64,000 bases of DNA from Tenacibaculum dicentrarchi (GTDB lineage: Bacteria; Bacteroidota; Bacteroidia; Flavobacteriales; Flavobacteriaceae), in NCBI RefSeq assembly GCF_964036635.1, contig NZ_OZ038524.1, forward strand, positions 2,175,001 to 2,239,000. Direction: 5' to 3'. Below, piece by piece: positions 45,194 through 52,477 of this stretch. How positions within the stretch are numbered: position 1 is the first letter of the stretch; the number at the start of each line of letters is the position of its first letter. A model generated the notes under the pieces. The model made no database searches and was not told the origin of the DNA. It was given only the letters and a program-made list of their open reading frames with translations. The position numbers and the translations under genes were made by a program.

Positions 45194-45781
45194 TTATATT
45201 TTTGATTTATTCGTTAATAACTGATTTAAAATCCCTTTTTTAAGTGCTCTTTTTTTTTCAAGTATCTGGTTTACGATACTTATTTCCTTATCTAATAATT
45301 TTTCAATATTTACAATTTTATTTTGTGCTTCTAATGTTGGCAATGGTATTTCTAAATCTAGCAACTCTTTTTTTGTTATAGATATTATTGATGAACCAGA
45401 ACCCAGTAAAGTTAATTCGTATTGTTTTTGACTAGAATTAAGTATAGAAGCCAAATAATGACCATTTACTTTAGTTGCATCTGTTCTTATAATATAAAAT
45501 AATGATGATGGCATTACCGCTCCAAAACTTTCTTCATATGCCCAAGCAAATATTCGTTGCCCTTTACCTGCTAATATAACATCGTTCGGTTTCAATAAAA
45601 ATTTACTATCTTTATCTTTCAACTCAACAAAACTATTTTTAAACAAAGTTGGATTAAGATACTTATCAAAATGGCTAGAAGTCAAGTACTTTACATCGCC
45701 TTTCATTTCTTTCTTTTGATAAAGACCAAATTGCACCTCTGTAATATCACCAAGTTTTGTTGTTAAAATATCTTTATACAT
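45194..45781 (-). CDS. Half-length type I specificity subunit (single TRD HsdS)
   Basis: This 195-aa protein has one target-recognition domain (MYKDILTTKLGDITEVQFGLYQKKE to SIISITKKELLDLEIPLP) and one conserved helical region ending EKKRALKKGILNQLLTNKSKI, similar to each half of the main HsdS. Half HsdS proteins can dimerise and give M2S2 complexes recognising a symmetric site. It has its own promoter and is separated from hsdM by 262 nt, so it is an alternative or remnant specificity unit. Length suggests completeness rather than a random fragment. Confidence 0.82.
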   Translation of the reverse strand: MYKDILTTKLGDITEVQFGLYQKKEMKGDVKYLTSSHFDKYLNPTLFKNSFVELKDKDSKFLLKPNDVILAGKGQRIFAWAYEESFGAVMPSSLFYIIRTDATKVNGHYLASILNSSQKQYELTLLGSGSSIISITKKELLDLEIPLPTLEAQNKIVNIEKLLDKEISIVNQILEKKRALKKGILNQLLTNKSKI

Positions 45782-45797
45782 CGTTTCTAATTTAAAG

Positions 45798-45827
45798 CAA
45801 ATGTAAAAATATTTTTCAGAAAACCAA
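45798..45827 (-). promoter_or_regulatory. Promoter of the half hsdS
   Basis: On the minus strand TTG (45827-45825) is followed after exactly 19 bp by TACATTTG (45805-45798), matching the Bacteroidota consensus -33/-7 spacing. The ATG is 17 nt past the -7 box, so the 5' UTR is very short. The upstream sequence to 45961 shows nothing else. Confidence 0.65.
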
Positions 45828-45961
45828 CTTAAAATTTGATTTTATTTTATTGTAGCGGTTTTCAAATTTAAAAACATCTTGATTTTATTGAGTTATACTT
45901 GGAGTATTTACAGGATAAATATTTTTAAATTATATACTCTTAAAAATAATCTGTATTGAAT

Positions 45962-46376
45962 TATAGCTTTTAAGTACTATTGTTTTAGGTTTTCGGTAAA
46001 TTCGGTAAATTCTGTTTTCGTGAAATTCTGTTTTTTATATAAGACGAAACTATAGAATATAGCTTTTAAGTGCTATCGTGTTACATTTTCGGTAAATTCG
46101 GTAAATTCTGTTTTCGTGAAATTCTGTTTTTTCTATAAGACGAAACTATAGAATATAGCTTTTAAGTGCTATCGTGTTACATTTTCGGTAAATTCGGTAA
46201 ATTCTGTTTTCGTGAAATTCTGTTTTTTCTATAAGACGAAACTATAGAATATAGCTTTTAAGTACTATCGTGTTACGTTTTCGGTAAATTCGGTAAATTC
46301 TGTTTTCGTGAAATTCTGTTTTTTATATGGGATGAAGTATAAATCTAGCTTTTAAGTGCTATTTTTTTACGTTTTC
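45962..46376. repeat. Tandem array of a 96-bp unit, about four copies
   Basis: Units begin with TATAGCTTTTAAGT at 45962, 46058, 46154 and 46250, with a diverged fifth start at 46344 that ends near 46376. Units 2 and 3 are nearly identical. Each unit has ATAGC/GCTAT inverted arms, a short direct repeat TTCGGTAAA x2, the repeat AAATTCTGTTTT x2, and TTCTATA/TATAGAA inverted arms around AGACGAAAC. There is no ORF. The array is within the element, 140 bp from the right arm sites. The 46377-46519 remainder shows nothing. Confidence 0.85.
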
Positions 46377-46519
46377 TAAAAACTACGATTAGTTCTTTTC
46401 CTATTTTTCAAACACTTATTAAAACACGTATCGAGTGAATCAATTTTTATTTAATTGACTATAAAATGACTTTTATAAAATTATAATACATCTTTTTCTG
46501 CCATAAAAACGACAAAATT

Positions 46520-46543
46520 GCTGACACGTTTACTGACACATAA
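46520..46543. repeat. Tandem 12-bp repeats inside the right end (arm-site candidates)
   Basis: GCTGACACGTTT (46520-46531) and ACTGACACATAA (46532-46543) match the perfect pair at 33675-33698 in spacing and orientation, 47 bp inside attR. Confidence 0.55.
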
Positions 46544-46560
46544 AATTTAAAAACAACAAA

Positions 46561-46594
46561 AAACCCTTGATAATCAAACGATTAACAAGGGTTT
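46561..46594 (-). terminator. tRNA-Arg terminator supplied by the element
   Basis: AAACCCTTGATAATC (46561-46575) and GATTAACAAGGGTTT (46580-46594) pair with one mismatch. The minus strand runs on into TTTTTTG. It replaces the ancestral hairpin now at 33515-33540, and both share AACAACAAAAAACC outside the stem. Confidence 0.65.
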
Positions 46595-46612
46595 AAGTGA
46601 GCCCTGGAGGAT
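46590..46612. repeat. attR (23-bp direct repeat, right)
   Basis: Identical to 33536-33558. Its last 15 bases (46598-46612) are the discriminator, acceptor 3' strand and part of the T-arm of tRNA-Arg. Confidence 0.88.
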
Positions 46613-46671
46613 TCGAACCTCCGACCGCCTCCTTAGAAGGGAGGTGCTCTATCCAGCTGAGCTAAGAGCCC
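46598..46671 (-). tRNA. tRNA-Arg (anticodon TCT)
   Basis: Minus strand, 74 nt, acceptor GGGCTCT/AGGGCTC, D-arm GCTCAGCTGGATAGAGC, anticodon loop CTTCTAA giving TCT, T-arm GGAGGTTCGAATCCTCC. The gene is intact despite element insertion at its 3' end. Last of the Ser-Pro-Arg array. Confidence 0.97.
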
Positions 46672-46701
46672 GTAGTTTTAAAGTTGCTACGTACAACTGT
46701 G

Positions 46702-46776
46702 TCGGGGTGGCAGGATTCGAACCTGCGACCTCCTCGTCCCAAACGAGGCGCGATGACCGGGCTACGCTACACCCCG
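46702..46776 (-). tRNA. tRNA-Pro (anticodon TGG)
   Basis: Minus strand, 75 nt, acceptor CGGGGTG/CACCCCG, anticodon loop TTTGGGA giving TGG, T-arm GCAGGTTCGAATCCTGC. It lies 30 nt upstream of tRNA-Arg in one transcript. Confidence 0.97.
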
Positions 46777-46793
46777 ATTAGTCATCTTAATTG

Positions 46794-46877
46794 CGGAGAG
46801 ACAGGGACTCGAACCCTGGAACCAGTTACCCGGTTACAGATTAGCAATCTGCTGCATTACCACTCTGCCATCTCTCC
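46794..46877 (-). tRNA. tRNA-Ser (anticodon GCT)
   Basis: Minus strand, 84 nt, with acceptor GGAGAGA/TCTCTCC, discriminator G, anticodon stem-loop CAGATTGCTAATCTG giving GCT, long variable arm and T-arm AGGGTTCGAGTCCCT. First of the array. Confidence 0.96.
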
Positions 46878-46977
46878 TGAGTGATTCAAAACTTATTAAA
46901 ATTAATAGTCTCGAATTGCGAGTGCAAATATATAACGAATTAAAAGATCTCACAAGTTTTTTTTAAAAAAAAATTAA

Positions 46978-49026
46978 TCATTCTGGATACTCTACACGTA
47001 AATGATAGATACTCATTAACTTACTCTTAATAATTTTTTTTATTTTTTCTATCTCTCTAAAGGTAATATTCGAATTTACGAACTGATTATCGTTTTTTTG
47101 CTTTTCAATAATTTTATCGATTAAATTATCTATAGATTGTGCTGTTGGTTCTTTTAAACTTTTTGAAGCCGCTTCGGCAGCATCACACATCATTAAAATA
47201 GCCGTTTCTTTTGAAAAAGGAATTGGTCCTTGGTATTGAAACTTTTTAATATCAACAAATCCTTCAGGATTATTTTCTAATTCTTGCTTGTAAAAATAAT
47301 AGGTAACTGTTGTTCCGTGATGTGTTCTAATAAAATCAATAATTCTGTCTGGTAATTTATGCTTCTTTGCAATTTCAATTCCTTTAATAACGTGTTCTAA
47401 AATTATTTGGGCGCTATCTTTTGGTGATAAATCATGATGGGGGTTTACGCCTGTTGCTTGATTTTCGGCAAAATACAAGGGATTTGCCATTTTACCAATA
47501 TCATGATATAATGCACCTGTTCTTACCAACATAGAGTTTGCCCCTATTTCATTAGCGGCAGCTTCGGCTAAATTTGCCACTTGCATAGAATGTTGAAAAG
47601 TTCCTGGTGCTTTTTCGTTTAAATCTCTCAACAATGTTGAATTGGTATTTGACAATTCTAACAGAGCAACATCAGAAACTAATCCGAATAATTTTTCATA
47701 AAAATAAATAAAGAAAACTGCTAAAAAAGATAGCAATCCATTGGCAGCAAATAAACCAAAATAACTCCAATTTATTTTATCGGCACTTCCTTCTTTTATA
47801 ATGGAAAAAGCAAAATAAGTAATCATATAAATTAAGGTAATTCGCCCAATCGATATAAATAAACTAGCCCGTTTATAAAGTTCTGAAATCGTTAATATGG
47901 TTACAATCCCTGCAATAATATGAAGATATATAAATTCAAAGCTATTTGGCACTATAAAACCCAATAACAATACTGTTAGCACATGAGTAAAAAAGCCTAA
48001 GCGAGCATCAAAAAAAGTTTTTAATATTATTGGCAAAATACTCAACGGAACTACATATAAAAAATCTGAATTGTACTTAACCACTAGTGTTTGGGCTAAA
48101 ATTATAAAAAAAACATTAAAAAAGATAAAGGTTACTTTATTATTATCATTAAAAATTTCTAAACGGTATTTTTCTAAAAACAACAATAACATTAACAATG
48201 CCAATGCTACTAAAATGGTATATCCGAAAACAATCCAATTATAGTTTGATTTTGTTAAAAGTTGTGAGCTCGATGCTTTTTCATACGATTTCAAAATTGT
48301 TAATTTTCTACCTGCTACAATATCTCCCTTTAAAAGTATTAATTCTCCTTTTGAAATCTTTCCTTTAGCAGACGAAATTTTCTTTAAAGCCTCGTTTAGC
48401 TCCTTGTCACTATATTTAGTATCAAATACTACATTTGACTTTATAACGGCTGATAAATGACTTAAAAGAATGTTTTGATTAACACTGTTAACTTCAGATG
48501 TGTTTTGTGAAATAAACTTCAATACGTCTTTTGATTGTAGTAATTTTGAAAAAGGAATATCTACAATTAAATTTCCTTTTCGTAAAAAAACAAACTCTTC
48601 TTTGGTTGCTTTTGTAATACTTGAATCATCTAAAAATCCGTAGTTATAAATTTTATGAATAATAGTCTTCCCTATTTTTTTTAGAAGTACAATGTCATTA
48701 ACAGGTAATGAATCTGCAAGCATAATTTTATTATTATAAGCTTCTAATACTTGTTTAGCTACTTTTTGATTGCACACAAAATATTTTTTAACACTCGCTT
48801 TAATTTCATTCGTTTCTTGAGTAATTTCAAGGCTTGTTTTTTGAATAGCAAAATCAAAAGGAGCATATAAATTATCATATTGCCAAGGTTTACCTTGAGT
48901 ATATTCATATTTAAACTGACCTTGTTTAGGGAATAAATATACAATTGCCACTACCGAAATTAAAAACAATAATATTTTGTAAATAATCGTATTGTTCTTG
49001 TATAATTTATTTATAAAATTGTTCAT
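46978..49026 (-). CDS. Membrane HD-domain phosphohydrolase (PgpH/7TMR-HDED type)
   Basis: This 682-aa protein has one N-terminal membrane helix, a periplasmic 7TMR-HDED domain (about residues 50-265), seven hydrophobic segments (about 270-470) and a cytoplasmic HD domain with ALYHDIGKMANPLYFAENQ, HHDLSPKDSAQIILEHVIKG and IIDFIRTHHGTTVTYYFY. Homologues of this architecture (PgpH) hydrolyse c-di-AMP. That substrate is inferred from the family. The gene starts 5 bp from the oppositely oriented thiolase frame, but the thiolase start chosen here is 95 bp away. Confidence 0.9.
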   Translation of the reverse strand: MNNFINKLYKNNTIIYKILLFLISVVAIVYLFPKQGQFKYEYTQGKPWQYDNLYAPFDFAIQKTSLEITQETNEIKASVKKYFVCNQKVAKQVLEAYNNKIMLADSLPVNDIVLLKKIGKTIIHKIYNYGFLDDSSITKATKEEFVFLRKGNLIVDIPFSKLLQSKDVLKFISQNTSEVNSVNQNILLSHLSAVIKSNVVFDTKYSDKELNEALKKISSAKGKISKGELILLKGDIVAGRKLTILKSYEKASSSQLLTKSNYNWIVFGYTILVALALLMLLLFLEKYRLEIFNDNNKVTFIFFNVFFIILAQTLVVKYNSDFLYVVPLSILPIILKTFFDARLGFFTHVLTVLLLGFIVPNSFEFIYLHIIAGIVTILTISELYKRASLFISIGRITLIYMITYFAFSIIKEGSADKINWSYFGLFAANGLLSFLAVFFIYFYEKLFGLVSDVALLELSNTNSTLLRDLNEKAPGTFQHSMQVANLAEAAANEIGANSMLVRTGALYHDIGKMANPLYFAENQATGVNPHHDLSPKDSAQIILEHVIKGIEIAKKHKLPDRIIDFIRTHHGTTVTYYFYKQELENNPEGFVDIKKFQYQGPIPFSKETAILMMCDAAEAASKSLKEPTAQSIDNLIDKIIEKQKNDNQFVNSNITFREIEKIKKIIKSKLMSIYHLRVEYPE

Positions 49027-49121
49027 TTTGTATGTTTAGATTTGTAAATATAACCTTTCTCTATTATTTGAGTACTTGTTATAAAATGGTTATTTTAGCA
49101 GAAGAAATTATACGCAAACAT

Positions 49122-50297
49122 ATGAAAGAAGTAGTTATTGTATCAGTAGCAAGAACACCAATAGGTAGTTTTTTAGGCAGTTTATCAACCATACCTGCAC
49201 CAAAATTAGGAGCAGTGGCAATTAAAGGTGCACTGGAAAAAATAAACTTAAATCCTACAATGATAGATGAAGTTTTTATGGGGAATGTAGTTTCCGCAGG
49301 TACAGGGCAAGCACCCGCACGTCAAGCAGCTATTTTTGCAGGAATACCTAATACCGTTCCTTGCACTACGATTAACAAAGTCTGTTCATCAGGAATGAAA
49401 GCCATTATGTTAGCCGCACAAACAATTGCTCTAGGCGATGCTCAAATTGTGGTTGCTGGAGGAATGGAAAATATGAGTATGATTCCACATTATCAACACG
49501 CTCGAACAGGTTCAAAATTTGGTTCGATTACCATGGAAGATGGTTTGCAAAAAGATGGTTTAGTTGATGCCTATCAAAAAGTAGCCATGGGTGTTTGTGC
49601 CGATGATTGCGCTACAAAATATGGTTTTTCAAGAGAAGAACAAGATGCTTTTGCTATAGAATCGTACAGCCGTTCTGCAAATGCCTGGAAAGAAGGAAAA
49701 TATGCCGATGAAATTGTGTCGGTTGAAATACCTCAACGCCGTGGCGAACCAATTATTTTTTCTGAAGATGAAGAGTATAAAAATGTAAAAATAGATAAAA
49801 TTCCTGCTTTACGTGCTGCTTTTACCAAAGAAGGAACGGTTACTGCTGCAAACGCCTCAACAATTAATGATGGTGCTGCTGCATTGGTTTTAATGTCTGC
49901 TGATAAAGCCCTAGCATTAGGTTTAACTCCTTTAGCTAAAATAAAAGGATATGCCGATGCTGCTCACGAGCCAGAATGGTTTACAACAGCGCCTGCAAAA
50001 GCCTTACCAAAAGCATTATCAAAAGCAAATATTTCAATTGATGATGTTGATTATTTTGAATTAAACGAAGCTTTTTCAGTAGTTGGCTTAGCTAATATGA
50101 AAATTTTAAATTTATCTGCCGATAAAGTAAATGTAAACGGAGGAGCGGTTTCTTTAGGACATCCTTTAGGTGTTTCAGGAGCAAGAATTGTTATAGCCTT
50201 AACATCAATATTAAAACAGAAAAATGCCAAAATTGGTGCAGCCGCTATTTGCAATGGTGGTGGTGGCGCTAGTGCAATCGTTATTGAAAGAATATAA
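49122..50297 (+). CDS. Acetyl-CoA acetyltransferase (thiolase)
   Basis: It has 391 aa from ATG 49122. Upstream in-frame Met codons (49032, 49086) would add a hydrophobic non-homologous extension and are rejected, as the family starts MKEVVIVSVARTPIGSF. Active-site Cys is in NKVCSSGMKAIMLAA near residue 88. The His and second Cys motifs are GGAVSLGHPLGVSGAR and AAICNGGGGASAIV. It condenses or cleaves acetoacetyl-CoA and similar. A -7-like TAGATTTG is at 49037-49044. Confidence 0.94.
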   Translation: MKEVVIVSVARTPIGSFLGSLSTIPAPKLGAVAIKGALEKINLNPTMIDEVFMGNVVSAGTGQAPARQAAIFAGIPNTVPCTTINKVCSSGMKAIMLAAQTIALGDAQIVVAGGMENMSMIPHYQHARTGSKFGSITMEDGLQKDGLVDAYQKVAMGVCADDCATKYGFSREEQDAFAIESYSRSANAWKEGKYADEIVSVEIPQRRGEPIIFSEDEEYKNVKIDKIPALRAAFTKEGTVTAANASTINDGAAALVLMSADKALALGLTPLAKIKGYADAAHEPEWFTTAPAKALPKALSKANISIDDVDYFELNEAFSVVGLANMKILNLSADKVNVNGGAVSLGHPLGVSGARIVIALTSILKQKNAKIGAAAICNGGGGASAIVIERI

Positions 50298-50327
50298 TAT
50301 TTTTCAACCTTAAAAATTCGTAATATT

Positions 50328-51140
50328 ATGTTTTTTGGAATTTGTAATTTAAGTATTATTCCCATGCGTTTTGAAGCTAGTGATACTTCAGAAATGGTAA
50401 ATCAAGTGCTTTTTGGTGAAGCTTTTAAAATACTAGAAAAAAAAGATAATTGGACTAAAATTGAATTAGCTTTTGATAAATATCAAGGATTTATTGATAC
50501 TAAACAATATCAAGAAATTAGCCAAGAAATGTATAATACTTTAGCATCCGAAGAACATAAAAACTATTCAGGTAACTTTATAAACCTTGTTAATTTTAAG
50601 AATTTTGATAAAGATTCTAAAAAACAACAACAAATAATGATTCCTTTAGGTGCAAGACTGCCTTTTTTAAAGGATGAAACATTTAATATCGACCAAAAAA
50701 AATATTCTTATCAAGGTGAAATTTACAATAAAAAGCAAACCATTATTAAAACGGCACTGTTATTTTTAAACGTACCGTATTTATGGGGTGGGAAATCTGT
50801 TTTTGGAATTGATTGTTCGGGATTTACACAAATGGTTTATAAATTAGCTGGCTACAATTTATTACGCGATGCTAAAGACCAAGTAACCCAAGGCGAAACG
50901 TTAAATTTTATTGAAGAGAGCCAAGCAGGAAATCTTGCTTTTTTTGATACCTGTTTTAATGTTTCTACTGATGAAAATCCTATAAAAATAACGCATGTAG
51001 GAATTATTTTAGGAAACAACACCATTATTCATGCACACGGAAAAGTTCGGATTGACACGCTAGATCATCGTGGTATTTACAATGTAGATTCTAAAAAATA
51101 TACGCATCGATTAAGAATTATAAAACATTTTTTTGAATAG
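50328..51140 (+). CDS. NlpC/P60 (C40) peptidase with SH3 domains
   Basis: This 270-aa protein has two bacterial SH3-like regions (about residues 10-75 and 80-130) followed by an NlpC/P60 domain with catalytic Cys in VFGIDCSGFTQMVY near residue 168, His in ITHVGIILGNN and second His in IIHAHGKVR. It would cut cell-wall peptides. No N-terminal signal peptide is clear (MFFGICNLSIIPMRFE), which is usual for this group. It begins 30 nt after the thiolase stop. Confidence 0.92.
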   Translation: MFFGICNLSIIPMRFEASDTSEMVNQVLFGEAFKILEKKDNWTKIELAFDKYQGFIDTKQYQEISQEMYNTLASEEHKNYSGNFINLVNFKNFDKDSKKQQQIMIPLGARLPFLKDETFNIDQKKYSYQGEIYNKKQTIIKTALLFLNVPYLWGGKSVFGIDCSGFTQMVYKLAGYNLLRDAKDQVTQGETLNFIEESQAGNLAFFDTCFNVSTDENPIKITHVGIILGNNTIIHAHGKVRIDTLDHRGIYNVDSKKYTHRLRIIKHFFE

Positions 51141-51151
51141 AAAAAAAGCAT

Positions 51152-51186
51152 AAAAAAACCGAAACTTTAAAAGTTTCGGTTTTTTT
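51152..51186. terminator. Bidirectional terminator between the C40 peptidase and TPR genes
   Basis: AAAAAAACCGAAACTT (51152-51167) is complementary to AAGTTTCGGTTTTTTT (51171-51186). It serves two convergent genes. Confidence 0.9.
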
Positions 51187-51223
51187 TTAGTAAAATAGAT
51201 ATTCATTAACTTTCGTTTAAATA

Positions 51224-52459
51224 CTATCTCATTGCTTTGTATAAAGTTCTATATTCTGTTGCTTTGGCTTCCATTTCTAAAACCTCATATAAGTTCATTA
51301 ATGTTTTAACAGTATCAACACTTCTTTTAATTGTATCTGCTTTTTCTAAAAATGGCAATGCCTCTTTATAAACTTCTTTTTGTTCTAATGCTAAAGCATC
51401 ATACTTTTTAAAGTTGTTTAAATTTTTATTCATTTCATCGACAATTGCTTTATCTTTATTTAATACAACAACGGCTAAATTCATATAAGCATCTCCGTAA
51501 TTAGGATTTAATTCAATTGCTTTTTTGTAATATTTTTTAGCATTATCAATCATACCTTCATTGAAGTTAACTACTCCTAAGTTATAGTATAATGTTGGGT
51601 TTTCAGGATCTAAAGCAATAGCTTCTTTCATTAACTCTCCAAATTTATCCATTTGCTTAAGCTTAATATACATATCAGCTTCGTTTAACAATAAATTTAA
51701 ATCTTTTGGATTTTCTTTTCTTGCCTCTGCTAATGCCTGAATAGCTTCATCGGTTTTTCCTTGTTCTTTTAACAATAATGCTACGTTTTTAACAATAGTA
51801 GCCGATTTAGATGCTGTTGATTTATTTTCAGGTTTAATATATTGCTTAGACCTAACCATTAAATCTCTTTGCTTCTTACTTCCCAAGTTTTCAACTTTAC
51901 CAGTTAATTTATTGGTAGCTAAATATTGATTTTCAATACCTGTATAACCAATTTTACGTAACTCTTTGTAATATTTAATCGCTGTATCATATTCGTTTGC
52001 TTGTGTTGCCGATATTGCTGCATTATAAGCAAACGAAGTATCTTTAGGACTTAATAAATACGTTAAATAAAAGTTTTCAGCAGCGTTTTTATAATCTTTT
52101 TTATTGTTATATAAATCAACTGCTTTCCCTGAAACCTCTTGAATCATGGTATTCAAAATAGGCTTTGCTTTTTCTGAATACTTGGTTTTACCCATTGCTA
52201 ATAAACTATTTAATGCTGTTGCTGCATTTTGATAGTCTTTTGTCGCTGCTAATGCTTTTCCTTTTAAAAAGTAAAACTTAGAGGTGTATTTACTTTCCCC
52301 TTTATCCATTACTAATTTTTCAGCAGCATTTAAGGTAGTAATTGCTGTTTTATAATCTGATTTTTTTATAGCTTTCTCTGCGGTTTTTAACTCTGATTTT
52401 TGAGCTAATAACCCTAATGATACTAATCCTAAAGAAAGTGTTATTAATTGTTTTTTCAT
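51224..52459 (-). CDS. Secreted tetratricopeptide-repeat protein
   Basis: This 411-aa protein has a signal peptide (MKKQLITLSLGLVSLGLLAQ) and TPR motifs, clearest at PTLYYNLGVVNFNEGMIDNAKKYYKKAIELNPNYGDAYMNLAVV (about residues 288-332). Others include SKFYFLKGKALAATKDYQNAATAL near residue 63. It lies 18 nt downstream of gyrA on the same strand and is probably cotranscribed. Function unknown, likely periplasmic. Confidence 0.85.
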   Translation of the reverse strand: MKKQLITLSLGLVSLGLLAQKSELKTAEKAIKKSDYKTAITTLNAAEKLVMDKGESKYTSKFYFLKGKALAATKDYQNAATALNSLLAMGKTKYSEKAKPILNTMIQEVSGKAVDLYNNKKDYKNAAENFYLTYLLSPKDTSFAYNAAISATQANEYDTAIKYYKELRKIGYTGIENQYLATNKLTGKVENLGSKKQRDLMVRSKQYIKPENKSTASKSATIVKNVALLLKEQGKTDEAIQALAEARKENPKDLNLLLNEADMYIKLKQMDKFGELMKEAIALDPENPTLYYNLGVVNFNEGMIDNAKKYYKKAIELNPNYGDAYMNLAVVVLNKDKAIVDEMNKNLNNFKKYDALALEQKEVYKEALPFLEKADTIKRSVDTVKTLMNLYEVLEMEAKATEYRTLYKAMR

Positions 52460-52477
52460 TGTCGTTCTTATTAATTG

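Larger units (their letters stand above)
33536..46612. mobile_element. 13-kb integrative element at tRNA-Arg carrying a type I restriction system
   Basis: Exact 23-bp direct repeats at 33536-33558 and 46590-46612 (offset 13,054 bp) include the last 15 nt of tRNA-Arg(TCT), the classical tyrosine-integrase target. An integrase begins 180 bp inside the left repeat. Cargo is an HTH/excisionase-like protein, DUF3987 protein, iterons and hsdM/S/R plus metallopeptidase and a half hsdS. No relaxase, conjugation or phage structural gene is seen, so it is a small integrative or satellite-like element rather than an ICE or prophage. Confidence 0.88.

Noticed and set aside
45962-46376. Tandem repeats as a CRISPR array
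   Set aside because: Whole 96-bp units repeat without unique spacers, the units are much longer than CRISPR repeats, and no cas genes are nearby.
33536-46612. The tRNA-Arg element as a prophage or ICE
   Set aside because: No capsid, terminase, tail, relaxase, coupling protein or type IV secretion gene is present.
46684-46884. A 66-aa plus-strand ORF over the tRNA array
   Set aside because: It is the complement of tRNA-Pro and tRNA-Ser and has no coding signal.
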